This document shows positions 19,380-28,463 of a stretch of DNA of 64,000 bases, piece after piece. The position numbers were made by a program, and so were the translations under genes. Every line of letters begins with the position of its first letter. The stretch's first letter is position 1. The notes beneath the pieces were generated by a model. The model searched no databases and was not told where the DNA came from. It saw only the letters and a program-made list of their open reading frames with translations. Source of the stretch: Flavobacterium sediminilitoris (lineage in GTDB: Bacteria > Bacteroidota > Bacteroidia > Flavobacteriales > Flavobacteriaceae); assembly GCF_023008245.1 (NCBI RefSeq), contig NZ_CP090145.1, positions 806,001-870,000 on the forward strand. Reading direction: 5' to 3'.

Positions 19380-22300
19380 ATGAAAAAATTACTACTGCTA
19401 ACTATTCTATTAACTAATTTTATCTCATATTCTCAGCTTAGTAATAAGCATTGGTTACCTCCTTTACATGCTAATGAAGATCAAGACACGAATTTAATAC
19501 AAGACCATTATGTGTACTTGTCAACACCAGAACCGACCCCTTTTCTGGTTACAATAACTGATGGTGTTGGAATCCCAATTAACGGATCTCCATTTACAAT
19601 TTCTCAAGGGAATCCCATAAGAGTATTAATTGGTAATAGTCAACCTTCAATAATGTTTCTAGATAAATCAGAGGTTGGATCTGTCAGTTCTAAAGGATTA
19701 ATATTAGAAGGGATTTATGACTTCTATGTTAGTTTTAGAGTTCGATCGACAAATCATGCAGAATTTTTATCTTCTAAAGGGTTAACCGGAGCTGGAAAAA
19801 TATTTAGATTAGGAAGTTTACCTCAAACGGATTTTGGAGGAATTAGAAATTTTGTATCTAGCTTTATGGCAACCGAAGATAACACTTCTGTTTCTTTGTC
19901 TGATTACGACCCAAACATTCTATTTATTAATGGAAACAACACATTAGTTACGCCTAATCAAAGTTTTAATTTAAATAAGGGAGAAAGTGTTGTTATATCT
20001 GGATATTCTATATCTCAAGCTAATCTAAATGGCTTTATAGGGGCCTTACTTACTTCTGACAAACCAATAATTGTTAACACAGGAAATCTGGCAGGAGGAA
20101 TGTTAGCACAACAAGATGGTCAAGATTTCAATTTAGATCAAATTGTTCCTTTAGAACAGGTAGGAACTGAATATGTAATAATGAGAGGGAATGGCAGTAA
20201 TGATTCTGAACAACCTCTAGTCATTGCTCACGAAGATAATACAGAAGTTTTTGTTAACAATCTCCCTTTCCCTATTGCAATTTTAAATGCTGGTGACTAT
20301 TATCTAATCCCATCAAGTAATTTTCAAGGTACAAATTCAAACAGAAACATGTACATCAATAGTAGTAAACCTATTTTTCTTTATCAAATTGTAGCAGGTA
20401 GTATAAGTGACGCTACAAGTGGGTTTTATTTTATCCCACCTTTAAATTGCTTTTGGCAAAAAAGTGTAGATTTAATTCCAGATATTGAAAGAATTGGCCC
20501 TGTTGATAACTTTAATGGAAATATTATAATTGCTACTGAAACAGGATCAATTATAACAATTAATGATATTGTTAGCACCGCGACACCTATTCCTGTTTTA
20601 GGTAACCCAAATTGGGTTACATATAAAATCCCTAATTTAACAGGAAATGTGAAAATTGAATCAACTGGAGCATTAGCAGTAGGTGTATTTGGAGCAAGTG
20701 GAAATTCTGGATATGGCGGTTATTTTTCTGGTTTTGGTAGCTTACCTAGAGATAGTGAAACAATAATATGCAGTAATGCAACTGTCGATTTGTTTGATAG
20801 AATTCCTGGAAACCCTGATACAGGAGGAACATGGTCATATAATAGTATTCCAAGAATTCCCAATAACGGACTTTTTGATCCTTTAACAGATCCTATTGGC
20901 AACTATGTATATACTTTCACTAAAACTTGTAATGGAGACACTAGAATTTTTCCTATAACTATTTCAGTTACAGAGATTCAAATAGCTCCATTTGCAGGAA
21001 ACAACACTACAAAAACATTTTGCGCATCTGAAAGTCCGTTTGATTTATTTGCACTTCTCGGCACAACAAATGCTTCTGGGAATTGGACGTTAAATGGATT
21101 ACCTAGAGCAAACGGGATTATAAATCCTAGTATAGATCCAGCAGGAGATTATGTATACACAATCCCTGCAACTTCAGCTTGCGAAGCTGTTTCTGCAACA
21201 GTTAATGTAGATATATATAGCTCACTACAATTAACAAATACTATTACCAACATTGAAACGTGTGATGATACTATAGATGGAGACACAAGCGGAGAATCTT
21301 TATTTACTCTAACAGACAAAGACAACCAAATAACAAATAATGCAACTGGATTAACTGTCAAATACTATGAAAATGAAATAGATGCTGAAAATGAAGCGCT
21401 AAATAATATAACATCAATAAGAGCAACAACAGGTAAAACTATCTATTTCAGATTGACAAATCCAAATGGATGTTACATCGTTTCTTCATTTAATCTAATT
21501 GTAAATCCATTACCTGTAATATCAAATGAAGTAACATTAAGTCAATGCGACACAAACAATGATGCCATTACCGATTTTAATTTAACTGAAGCAAATAGCA
21601 TTATATCAACAGACACAAATTTATTTTTTAGCTATCATTTATCACAATCTGGAGCAGTCAATAACACTGCTTTAATAACCAACGAAACAAGTTACACAGC
21701 TTCTAATGGTAATACCGTTTGGGCTAGAATAGAAACCACTAAAGGCTGTTTTAGAACAGCAAAAGTAAACTTAGTTGTTTCTGCTACAACTCTTACTTCA
21801 AATGATCATCTAGAAATATATGAATGTGATAATTACATAAACACCAATGACCCTGAAAATGATGGATTTGATTATTTTAATTTCAATAATGCTAATGGTT
21901 CAATAAATGTAATCGATTATTTTAAAAATTTATTCCCTACAAATCAACGACCAAATCTAGTTGTTACATTTTATGAGAATGAAACAGATGCTTTAGCTGA
22001 AGAAAATCAAATAACAAACATAAGTAATTACAGAAATAACACAGTTAATACTCAAACAATATGGGTAAGATTAGATAGTAATTTAAATAATGCCTGTTTT
22101 GGATTAGGACCATATTTAACTTTAAATGTAATTCCAGTTCCTGATGTTGATTTAGGCTCAAGCTTTGTATTGTGTGTAGATCCAATCACTGGCTTAGGCT
22201 CTCATATTGTAGATGCAACACCTACAACAAATGGAAGTTATTCATACACTTGGAATCCTTCAAATCCAAATACAGATAACTTAGGAAACGAAAATCATTT

Positions 22301-22889
22301 ATTCAATATTACTCAAGCAGGAACCTATTCAGTAATTGTTACAAATAATACTACGGGTTGTCAGAATTCAGATACCATTCAAGTTATCATTTCTTCAGAA
22401 CCTACCCAATTTGAAGCGAATATAATAAACCCTATTCTTTCAACAGGTCTTTCAACTATAGAAACATTCGCTTCTGGTGGTTTTGGAATTTATGAATATA
22501 GTTTAGATCAAATAGAATGGCAAACAAGCCCTATTTTTACAGATATTCCAAATGGAAGTTACATTGTATATGTAAGAGATATTCAAGGCTGTGGTATATT
22601 ATCATCGAGTTCTTTGTATGCAATAACCTATCCTAATTTTTTCACACCAAATGGAGATGGATATAATGATTTTTGGAATATTTCAAATCTACCTGAAACA
22701 TTTGAACCAAAAATTTATATTTTTGACAGATATGGTAAACTAATTAAACAAATTAACCCTTATGGTAATGGATGGGATGGGACATTTAATGGACAAAACT
22801 TACCATCTACTGATTATTGGTTCAAATTAGAATACGTAGAAAATGGCACAAATAAAGAATTTAAATCACATTTTAGTTTAAAACGTTAA
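19380..22889 (+). CDS. T9SS type B exported protein with IgGFc-binding-like N-terminal region
   Basis: The first in-frame codon at 19365 is a TTG. The ATG at 19380 gives a clean signal peptide (MKKLLLLTILLTNFISYSQ) and 1169 residues, so it is chosen. Residues about 140-450 resemble the IgGFc-binding N-terminal domain (FVSSFMATEDNTSVSL, LLTSDKPIIVNTGN, VGVFGASGNSGYGGYFSGFG). The middle holds repeated Ig-like units, including Cys-Asp calcium-type motifs such as SQCDTNNDAITDFNLTEAN. The last ~88 residues (FFTPNGDGYNDFWNISNL... FDRYGKLIKQ... GWDGTFNGQNLPSTDYWF) are the gliding-motility-associated C-terminal sorting domain that directs type IX export. It is probably a cell-surface adhesin. The enoyl-CoA hydratase gene begins 2 bases after its stop. 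Confidence 0.9.
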   Translation: MKKLLLLTILLTNFISYSQLSNKHWLPPLHANEDQDTNLIQDHYVYLSTPEPTPFLVTITDGVGIPINGSPFTISQGNPIRVLIGNSQPSIMFLDKSEVGSVSSKGLILEGIYDFYVSFRVRSTNHAEFLSSKGLTGAGKIFRLGSLPQTDFGGIRNFVSSFMATEDNTSVSLSDYDPNILFINGNNTLVTPNQSFNLNKGESVVISGYSISQANLNGFIGALLTSDKPIIVNTGNLAGGMLAQQDGQDFNLDQIVPLEQVGTEYVIMRGNGSNDSEQPLVIAHEDNTEVFVNNLPFPIAILNAGDYYLIPSSNFQGTNSNRNMYINSSKPIFLYQIVAGSISDATSGFYFIPPLNCFWQKSVDLIPDIERIGPVDNFNGNIIIATETGSIITINDIVSTATPIPVLGNPNWVTYKIPNLTGNVKIESTGALAVGVFGASGNSGYGGYFSGFGSLPRDSETIICSNATVDLFDRIPGNPDTGGTWSYNSIPRIPNNGLFDPLTDPIGNYVYTFTKTCNGDTRIFPITISVTEIQIAPFAGNNTTKTFCASESPFDLFALLGTTNASGNWTLNGLPRANGIINPSIDPAGDYVYTIPATSACEAVSATVNVDIYSSLQLTNTITNIETCDDTIDGDTSGESLFTLTDKDNQITNNATGLTVKYYENEIDAENEALNNITSIRATTGKTIYFRLTNPNGCYIVSSFNLIVNPLPVISNEVTLSQCDTNNDAITDFNLTEANSIISTDTNLFFSYHLSQSGAVNNTALITNETSYTASNGNTVWARIETTKGCFRTAKVNLVVSATTLTSNDHLEIYECDNYINTNDPENDGFDYFNFNNANGSINVIDYFKNLFPTNQRPNLVVTFYENETDALAEENQITNISNYRNNTVNTQTIWVRLDSNLNNACFGLGPYLTLNVIPVPDVDLGSSFVLCVDPITGLGSHIVDATPTTNGSYSYTWNPSNPNTDNLGNENHLFNITQAGTYSVIVTNNTTGCQNSDTIQVIISSEPTQFEANIINPILSTGLSTIETFASGGFGIYEYSLDQIEWQTSPIFTDIPNGSYIVYVRDIQGCGILSSSSLYAITYPNFFTPNGDGYNDFWNISNLPETFEPKIYIFDRYGKLIKQINPYGNGWDGTFNGQNLPSTDYWFKLEYVENGTNKEFKSHFSLKR

Positions 22890-22891
22890 TC

Positions 22892-23647
22892 ATGGAAGGA
22901 ACAATAAACACCGAGATAAAAAACAATATTGCTACTATTTCTTTCTTTCATCCAGCAGGAAACTCCTTCCCTAGTTCCCTTCTAAAAAAACTTTCAGATG
23001 AATTCAAAAGCTTAGGAAACTCTAACAAAATTTCAATAATTATATTAAAAAGCGAAGGAACAGGAGCCTTTTGTGCTGGTGCATCTTTTGATGAATTATT
23101 GGCCGTGTCAAATCTTACAGAAGGAAGTTTGTTTTTCTCTGGTTTTGCAAATGTCATAAATGCTATGCGAAAATGCCCAAAACTTATTATTGGAAGAGCA
23201 CACGGAAAAGCTGTTGGTGGTGGTGTAGGACTTTTGGCTGCTTGCGACTATGTATTTGGAACTCATTCCGCAGATATCAAACTATCAGAGTTAGCTATTG
23301 GTATTGGTCCTTTTGTAATTGAACCTGCTGTAACCAGAAAAATAGGAAAAACAGCCATGTCTGAAATGACTTTAGAGCCTACAGCATGGAAACAAGCTAC
23401 ATGGGCATTAGAAAAAGGTCTTTTTGCTAAAATCTATCCTACTATTGACGAATTAGATTTAAACTTAAACACTTACACTAAAACACTTTCTAGCTATAAC
23501 CCTGAAGCTTTATCTGAAATGAAAAAAGTTTTATGGGAAAAAACAGAAAACTGGGACACTTTGTTATTAGAAAGAGCAGCCATTTCAGGCAAATTAGTCC
23601 TATCTGATTTTACAAAAAAAGCTTTATTGCAATTCAAAAAGCAATAA
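22892..23647 (+). CDS. Enoyl-CoA hydratase/isomerase family protein
   Basis: A 251-residue crotonase-fold enzyme. The CoA-binding oxyanion-hole regions are GAFCAGASFDELLAV and GKAVGGGVGLLAACDYVFG, and the catalytic helix region is IKLSELAIGIGPFVIEPAV, where Glu in SELAIG matches the position of a hydratase acid. It may act in fatty-acid or phenylacetyl-CoA degradation, but no neighbouring pathway gene tells which. The 2-base spacing after the adhesin-like gene means it is probably cotranscribed with it, an odd pairing. Its last codons form the left arm of a bidirectional terminator. Confidence 0.88.
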   Translation: MEGTINTEIKNNIATISFFHPAGNSFPSSLLKKLSDEFKSLGNSNKISIIILKSEGTGAFCAGASFDELLAVSNLTEGSLFFSGFANVINAMRKCPKLIIGRAHGKAVGGGVGLLAACDYVFGTHSADIKLSELAIGIGPFVIEPAVTRKIGKTAMSEMTLEPTAWKQATWALEKGLFAKIYPTIDELDLNLNTYTKTLSSYNPEALSEMKKVLWEKTENWDTLLLERAAISGKLVLSDFTKKALLQFKKQ

Positions 23648-23660
23648 AGCTTTTTGAATT
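23631..23660. terminator. Bidirectional terminator overlapping the enoyl-CoA hydratase stop
   Basis: A 12-bp perfect stem AATTCAAAAAGC / GCTTTTTGAATT with an AATAAA loop. The left arm is still coding and the stop codon lies in the loop. It separates two convergent genes. Confidence 0.8.
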
Positions 23661-24263
23661 TTATAACTTCCTCGTTTTTAACCAACCCGTAATACTCACT
23701 CTCTTTTGTTCTACAGGTTTTACTTCGTGTTCTAAAACATGGCTTTCAAAAACAACAACTCTCCCTTTTAAAGGGTAAATAGTAATCTCTTCATTAGGTT
23801 TATAGATAACCAATTCTCCTCCAAATTCAGGACTCCAATCTTCATGATTTAAATAACACACAATAGACAAACGTCTACTATCATCATTCTGAAAAGTATC
23901 CAAATGTCTTTTATAAAAAGTCCCTTTAGGATACAATGCATAATGAAATTCGCGCTCCCTAATGCCTAAAAAACAAGTTCTATTTAAATAGCTAGTAAAA
24001 TCAGAAATTCTATCAAAAAAAACTTTCTCTGCTTCTACTGCTTCTTTTTCATCAATCCAAGAAATAAAATCACCCCTAATAGATTTTACAATTTGTTCAT
24101 TAAAGACATTCCCTATTGCCGCTTTCTTAAATTCATCCTCTTCATACTTTAAAAGCAGAATATCCCTAAGATTTTCAACTTCTTTTTCTTCAAAGAAATC
24201 ATCCACAATACTATATTGTTTTTCTAATAAATCTTGAACAATTTTCTCAAATACATCTTCCAT
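23661..24263 (-). CDS. 2-oxoglutarate/Fe(II)-dependent oxygenase (prolyl 4-hydroxylase-like)
   Basis: A 200-residue cytosolic protein. The double-stranded beta-helix iron motif is visible: FYKRHLDTFQ gives HxD, and VVVFESHVLEHEVKPV gives the distal His. KRVSITGWL carries the Arg that binds the 2-oxoglutarate carboxylate. YLNHEDWSPEFGGELVIY is the central strand-turn typical of the SM-20/EGL-9/P4H group. It may hydroxylate a protein (for example a ribosomal or translation factor), but the substrate is unknown. It converges on the enoyl-CoA hydratase gene and diverges from queD, with an exact -7 element upstream. Confidence 0.88.
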   Translation of the reverse strand: MEDVFEKIVQDLLEKQYSIVDDFFEEKEVENLRDILLLKYEEDEFKKAAIGNVFNEQIVKSIRGDFISWIDEKEAVEAEKVFFDRISDFTSYLNRTCFLGIREREFHYALYPKGTFYKRHLDTFQNDDSRRLSIVCYLNHEDWSPEFGGELVIYKPNEEITIYPLKGRVVVFESHVLEHEVKPVEQKRVSITGWLKTRKL

Positions 24264-24286
24264 TTAATGGCTTATTTTTAGAGCTA

Positions 24287-24294
24287 CAAATATA
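24287..24294 (-). promoter_or_regulatory. Putative -7 promoter element of the 2OG oxygenase gene
   Basis: CAAATATA reads TATATTTG on the minus strand (TAnnTTTG match), 24 bases upstream of the ATG. Confidence 0.5.
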
Positions 24295-24331
24295 ACAGGA
24301 ATTAAGTCTAATAGTTCCTTAAAATAATTAT

Positions 24332-24339
24332 TACCTTTG
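24332..24339 (+). promoter_or_regulatory. Putative -7 promoter element of queD
   Basis: TACCTTTG matches TAnnTTTG, 14 bases before the ATG. This predicts a very short leader. Confidence 0.55.
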
Positions 24340-24353
24340 CTTTTTTATATATT

Positions 24354-24803
24354 ATGAATAAAATAAGAATTACGAAGCAATTTTCATTTGAAACAGGTCA
24401 TGCTCTTTATGGGTATGATGGTAAATGTAAAAATGTTCATGGTCATAGTTACAAACTTTCTGTTACAGTAATAGGAACTCCTATTGCTGACAAAAGCAAT
24501 GTAAAATATGGAATGGTTATCGATTTTGGAGATTTAAAAAAAATTGTAAAAGAAGAAATAGTTGATTTATTTGATCATGCTACTGTTTTTAACAAAAATA
24601 CTCCACATATTGAACTTGCAAAAGAACTAGAAGACAGAGGTCATCATGTTATCCTTGTAGAATATCAACCTACAAGTGAAAATATGGTTATTGATTTTGC
24701 AGAAAAAATAAAAAGTAGACTACCAAAGGAAATTAAACTCTTTTCACTGAAACTTCAAGAAACAGAAACTTCTTTTGCAGAATGGTTTGCTTCTGATAAT
24801 TAA
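24354..24803 (+). CDS. queD: 6-carboxy-5,6,7,8-tetrahydropterin synthase / PTPS family
   Basis: This family acts early in queuosine synthesis, turning 7,8-dihydroneopterin triphosphate into 6-carboxytetrahydropterin. The 149-residue protein has zinc ligands His16, His29 and His31 (TGHALYG and NVHGHSY) and a Cys25 in the position of the catalytic cysteine. LFDHATVFNK supplies the catalytic His/Asp, and PTSENMVIDFA and KLQETETSFAEW complete the pterin site. A pyruvoyl-tetrahydropterin synthase role cannot be excluded by motif, but bacterial members of this length are usually QueD. It is a single-gene unit with its own promoter and terminator. Confidence 0.9.
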   Translation: MNKIRITKQFSFETGHALYGYDGKCKNVHGHSYKLSVTVIGTPIADKSNVKYGMVIDFGDLKKIVKEEIVDLFDHATVFNKNTPHIELAKELEDRGHHVILVEYQPTSENMVIDFAEKIKSRLPKEIKLFSLKLQETETSFAEWFASDN

Positions 24804-24804
24804 C

Positions 24805-24837
24805 AAAAATCCCTTTCAAAATTTGAAAGGGATTTTT
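24805..24837. terminator. Bidirectional terminator after queD
   Basis: A perfect 16-bp stem AAAAATCCCTTTCAAA / TTTGAAAGGGATTTTT with one central base lies between convergent genes. Confidence 0.92.
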
Positions 24838-24856
24838 TATTAATATGATTTTTATA

Positions 24857-25522
24857 TTAGAATTGATATCCTATTCTAATTCCTCCAAAAACATTAGTAT
24901 CAAATCCTGAACTCTTACTTCCTGGATCAACAAATGTATTTAAGTTATTACCATTCTTTACAGATCTCTCGCCATCTTTTAATTTTGAAGACAAGAAACT
25001 AATTCCAGCTTCTACTCCCAAATATAATTTTTCAGCGATATAATAATCCGCTCCAGAAAAAACAGCAAATCCGAAATTAGACCTTTTCTGCTCAAATCTA
25101 TCATAATCTCCATTTTCTTCTTCTTCATCATCTACAACCTTACCACTACCAATAATTAAATCAGCACCGGCATAAGTAGATAATCTACTTGAACCAGCAA
25201 AATGTTTTTCAACCCCTAATTTAAAATTCAAATCAGAATTTTTATCAGTAAATGTTGTTTGATTAGGAGAAGTTCCTGTAATATCTTCTGTTTTATCATT
25301 ATCAATGCTCACGCCTAATCTAAGACCGATATCTTCTTTTAAAAAGTATCTAAACTTAAGAAGTCCACCTCCTAAATTAAAATTAGCATTATTTAAACCA
25401 CCTGTCAAACCTACTTCAGTTGTTACAGTTCCTTCTAAAGGTTTGTAAGATGTCGATTCCTCTTGAGCGTTTATAAAATTAAACACTGTTAACGCAAAAG
25501 CGCATAAAACGATTTTTTTCAT
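24857..25522 (-). CDS. Outer-membrane beta-barrel protein
   Basis: 221 residues with signal peptide MKKIVLCAFALTVFNFINAQ. The mature part is a run of short amphipathic strands with turns rich in Asn, Gly and Asp (GGLNNANFNLGGGLLKFRYFL, NFGFAVFSGADYYIAEKLYL). It ends in NVFGGIRIGYQF, a terminal aromatic as needed for barrel assembly. This matches the generic 8-stranded OmpA/OmpX-type barrels of Bacteroidota. Role unknown; the acidic loop DDEEEENGDYDRFEQ is likely surface-exposed. The promoter candidate is about 35 bases upstream. Confidence 0.85.
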   Translation of the reverse strand: MKKIVLCAFALTVFNFINAQEESTSYKPLEGTVTTEVGLTGGLNNANFNLGGGLLKFRYFLKEDIGLRLGVSIDNDKTEDITGTSPNQTTFTDKNSDLNFKLGVEKHFAGSSRLSTYAGADLIIGSGKVVDDEEEENGDYDRFEQKRSNFGFAVFSGADYYIAEKLYLGVEAGISFLSSKLKDGERSVKNGNNLNTFVDPGSKSSGFDTNVFGGIRIGYQF

Positions 25523-25555
25523 TTAGATTTTAAGTTTTAAATATTGTTTGTCCTG

Positions 25556-25563
25556 CAAACATA
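25556..25563 (-). promoter_or_regulatory. Putative -7 promoter element of the outer-membrane barrel gene
   Basis: CAAACATA reads TATGTTTG on the minus strand (TAnnTTTG match), 34 bases upstream of the ATG at 25522. Confidence 0.45.
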
Positions 25564-25635
25564 CTTTATTCTCTAATATTATAATAATTTTATGCACTTT
25601 TTTTTTCAAACTACATGTTTTTTATCTGTTTAAAA

Positions 25636-27762
25636 TTACTTCTTTAATTCTCTTACTCCCATGTTATACAAAGTAAACACTTGCATATCAACATGTTCTT
25701 GAATAATTGCACTTACTGATTTCCCAGCACCATGCCCAGCATTTACATCAATACGAATTAAAACAGGATTATCCCCTGTTTGTTTCGCTTGTAGTTCCGC
25801 AGCAAATTTAAAACTATGCGCTGGAACAACTCTATCATCATGATCACCAGTCATTACCAATGTAGCTGGATATTTTGTTCCTGCTTTCACATTATGCACA
25901 GGAGAATATGCTTTTAAATAGTCAAACATTTCTTTACTTTGCTCTGAAGTTCCGTAATCATAAGCCCAACCAGCTCCTGCTGTAAAAGTATGATAGCGTA
26001 ACATATCTAAAACACCAACACCTGGCAACGCTACTTTTATTAAATCTGGACGTTGAGTCATAGTAGCTCCAACAAGCAGACCTCCATTTGATCGTCCAGA
26101 AATTGCTAAATAATCAGATGTTGTATATTTTTCTTTTATTAGATATTCTGCAGCAGCAATAAAATCATCAAAAACATTTTGTTTTTGCATTTGAGTTCCT
26201 GCATCATGCCATTTTTTACCATATTCACCACCACCACGTAAGTTTGCAACAGCATAAACACCTCCATTTTCTAACCAAACAGCATTAGCAATACTAAAAC
26301 TAGGTGTTAAACTAATATTGAATCCTCCATAGCCATATAACATTGTTGGATTTTTACCATTTAACTCAATTCCTTTTTTATATGTAATAATCATAGGAAT
26401 TTTTGTCCCGTCTTTTGAAGTATAAAAAATCTGCTTTGATTCATAGTCTTCCGATTTAAAATCCACATTTGGTTTTTGGTATACTACTGATTTTCCAGAT
26501 TTTGGATCAAAAGAATAAATTGTTCCAGGAGTTGTATAATTTGTAAAAGAAAAATATAAAGTAGCATCTTCTTTTCTTCCACCAAAACCACCAGCAGAAC
26601 CTATTCCTGGTAATTCAATATCTCTCACTAATTTTCCGTCGTAATCATATTGTTTAATATATGACACTGCATCTTTAATATATTTAGCAAAAATATAATT
26701 ACTCCCTGTTGAAATAGATAAAACATTTTCAGTTTCTGGAATAAAATCAACCCAATTAGCTTGTTTAGGGTTTGACAAATCAAAAGTCACTACACGTTGA
26801 TTAGGCGCATTATAATTAGTAGACAAATAAAATTTTGTTCCTATATTATCAATTACACCATTATCACTATCAAAATTATTTACAATATTTACTATTGGAC
26901 CATTTTTTACTAAATCTTTATAGTACAACTCATTTCCTGAAGTTGAATTAGATCCTGAGATAATTAAATAGTTTTCATCCTCGGTAACATATCCACCAAC
27001 ATATCTTCTTTTTTCATTTTGTCCAAAAATCAACTGATCTTCTTTTTGAGAAGTTCCTAACTTATGAAAATACAGTTTATGTTGATCTGTTTTCGCAGAT
27101 AGCTCACTCCCTTTTGGTTTATCATAACTTGAATAATAAAACCCTTCATTTTTATACCAAGAAACACCACTAAACTTAATATCTACAATAGTATCTCCTA
27201 TTATTTCTTTTGTTTCTGCGTTTAAAACAACTACTTTTCTCCAATCACTTCCGCCTTCAGAAATAGCATAAGCTACTAAAGAACCATCTTTTGAAAAATT
27301 AACACCTCCTAAAGATGTAGTTCCGTCTTTTGAAAACGTATTTGGATCTAAGAAAATTTCTTCTTTTCCTGCCTCATTCTTTCTGTATAAAACAGATTGA
27401 TTTTGCAAGCCATCATTTTTATAAAAATAAGTGTAATTCCCTTCTTTAAATGGAGCTGAAATTTTCTCATAATTCCATAATTTTTCCATTCTTTCTTTCA
27501 ATTCTTTTCTAAATGGAATTTTTTCTAAGTATCCAAAAGTAACTTCGTTTTGAGCTTTTACCCAAGCTTCTGTTTCTGCACTTCTATCATCTTCAAGCCA
27601 TCTATATGGGTCTTGAATTTGTTCTCCAAAATAAGTGTCTAAAGTATCTACTTTTTTAGTTTCAGGATATGTAACACTCATGTCTACAATTTCTTTAGGT
27701 TCTTCTTTCTTACAAGCAACAAAAGCAGTCGCGACTAAGAGTAAGGTTAAGCTTTTTTTCAT
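25636..27762 (-). CDS. Prolyl oligopeptidase family serine peptidase (S9A), lipoprotein
   Basis: A 708-residue peptidase that cleaves peptides after proline. The N-terminus MKKSLTLLLVATAFVACKKE is a lipoprotein signal with Cys17 as the lipidation site, so it sits in the periplasm or outer membrane. The propeller part runs from YPETKKVDTLDTYFG (about 30) to ~430. It is followed by the alpha/beta-hydrolase domain with catalytic Ser near 558 (AISGRSNGGLLVG), Asp near 641 (TGDHDDRVVPAHS) and His near 677 (NAGHGAGKS). The IQDPYRWLEDDRS motif is typical of S9A. All catalytic residues are intact. It is a single-gene unit with its own -7 element. Confidence 0.95.
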   Translation of the reverse strand: MKKSLTLLLVATAFVACKKEEPKEIVDMSVTYPETKKVDTLDTYFGEQIQDPYRWLEDDRSAETEAWVKAQNEVTFGYLEKIPFRKELKERMEKLWNYEKISAPFKEGNYTYFYKNDGLQNQSVLYRKNEAGKEEIFLDPNTFSKDGTTSLGGVNFSKDGSLVAYAISEGGSDWRKVVVLNAETKEIIGDTIVDIKFSGVSWYKNEGFYYSSYDKPKGSELSAKTDQHKLYFHKLGTSQKEDQLIFGQNEKRRYVGGYVTEDENYLIISGSNSTSGNELYYKDLVKNGPIVNIVNNFDSDNGVIDNIGTKFYLSTNYNAPNQRVVTFDLSNPKQANWVDFIPETENVLSISTGSNYIFAKYIKDAVSYIKQYDYDGKLVRDIELPGIGSAGGFGGRKEDATLYFSFTNYTTPGTIYSFDPKSGKSVVYQKPNVDFKSEDYESKQIFYTSKDGTKIPMIITYKKGIELNGKNPTMLYGYGGFNISLTPSFSIANAVWLENGGVYAVANLRGGGEYGKKWHDAGTQMQKQNVFDDFIAAAEYLIKEKYTTSDYLAISGRSNGGLLVGATMTQRPDLIKVALPGVGVLDMLRYHTFTAGAGWAYDYGTSEQSKEMFDYLKAYSPVHNVKAGTKYPATLVMTGDHDDRVVPAHSFKFAAELQAKQTGDNPVLIRIDVNAGHGAGKSVSAIIQEHVDMQVFTLYNMGVRELKK

Positions 27763-27785
27763 TTATTAATTTTTAAGTTGTTTTA

Positions 27786-27793
27786 CAAAAATA
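27786..27793 (-). promoter_or_regulatory. Putative -7 promoter element of the S9 peptidase gene
   Basis: CAAAAATA reads TATTTTTG on the minus strand, matching TAnnTTTG, 24 bases upstream of the ATG. Confidence 0.45.
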
Positions 27794-27823
27794 AGGGTTT
27801 TAAATGTTAAGTTATGTTAAAAA

Positions 27824-27847
27824 AAACCTCTGAAAATTCAGAGGTTT
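27824..27847 (-). terminator. Terminator of the TonB receptor-lipoprotein unit
   Basis: An 11-bp perfect stem AAACCTCTGAA / TTCAGAGGTTT with a two-base loop. On the minus strand it is followed by a T8 run. Confidence 0.9.
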
Positions 27848-27866
27848 AAAAAGGGTGTTCTAAAAC

Positions 27867-28442
27867 TTAATCTACCACGACCGGAAAACTCACTTCAGCA
27901 TCAGTAGAGCCACCTGCATTTGTTATATCTCCATTTGAAACTCCATTTGCTGACTTATTTGGCAGATGTCTTAAAGTCACTGTTAGATTTCCAGTTGAAC
28001 CAGATGTTCCTGCAACAAGACTAAACTCAAGACCTATTGGTTTTCCATTTGCATCAACATTTAATGCATCATACGTTATATTCCCAATACTTGCAGGTAA
28101 TTGATAAAAAACCTGATGATCTTGTCCTTCTGCTTCTACCTCTTCTGTTATATTTCCTATTGGATTCTCTAATTCGTTTAAAAACTCAACACTTCCAGTA
28201 TAACTTTCACCTGCAACTAAATTCCCTCCCGTTAAAATATATTCTGGAGGATTTGGACCATCTCCGTCTAAATCGGTTGATTTCATAACAATACTTGACG
28301 AGTTACTACTTAATAAAGTTATTTGAACAGTAGTTATAACTTCTTCTTCATTTACAGGCGCAGGAGAATCATCATTTGAACACGATGTTAGAAATAAAAA
28401 TGATGAAATAAAAAGTGCTGAAAATTTTAAATTATTTTTCAT
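27867..28442 (-). CDS. Lipoprotein partner of the TonB-dependent receptor, unknown
   Basis: 191 residues with lipoprotein signal MKNNLKFSALFISSFLFLTSC, then SNDDS as a flexible Asp/Ser tail. The mature part begins with VQITLLSSNSSSIVMKSTDLDGDGPNPPEYILTGG. It looks like an all-beta domain with a DxDGDGP loop and further strands (YTGSVEFLNE, DHQVFYQLP, GNLTVTLRHLPN). No named family is certain. It starts 21 bases after the receptor stop, so the two form one transcript. Surface lipoproteins paired with receptors in Bacteroidota often capture the ligand, which is the inferred role. Confidence 0.75.
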   Translation of the reverse strand: MKNNLKFSALFISSFLFLTSCSNDDSPAPVNEEEVITTVQITLLSSNSSSIVMKSTDLDGDGPNPPEYILTGGNLVAGESYTGSVEFLNELENPIGNITEEVEAEGQDHQVFYQLPASIGNITYDALNVDANGKPIGLEFSLVAGTSGSTGNLTVTLRHLPNKSANGVSNGDITNAGGSTDAEVSFPVVVD

Positions 28443-28463
28443 AATTTGATTCTTTAATGTTTT

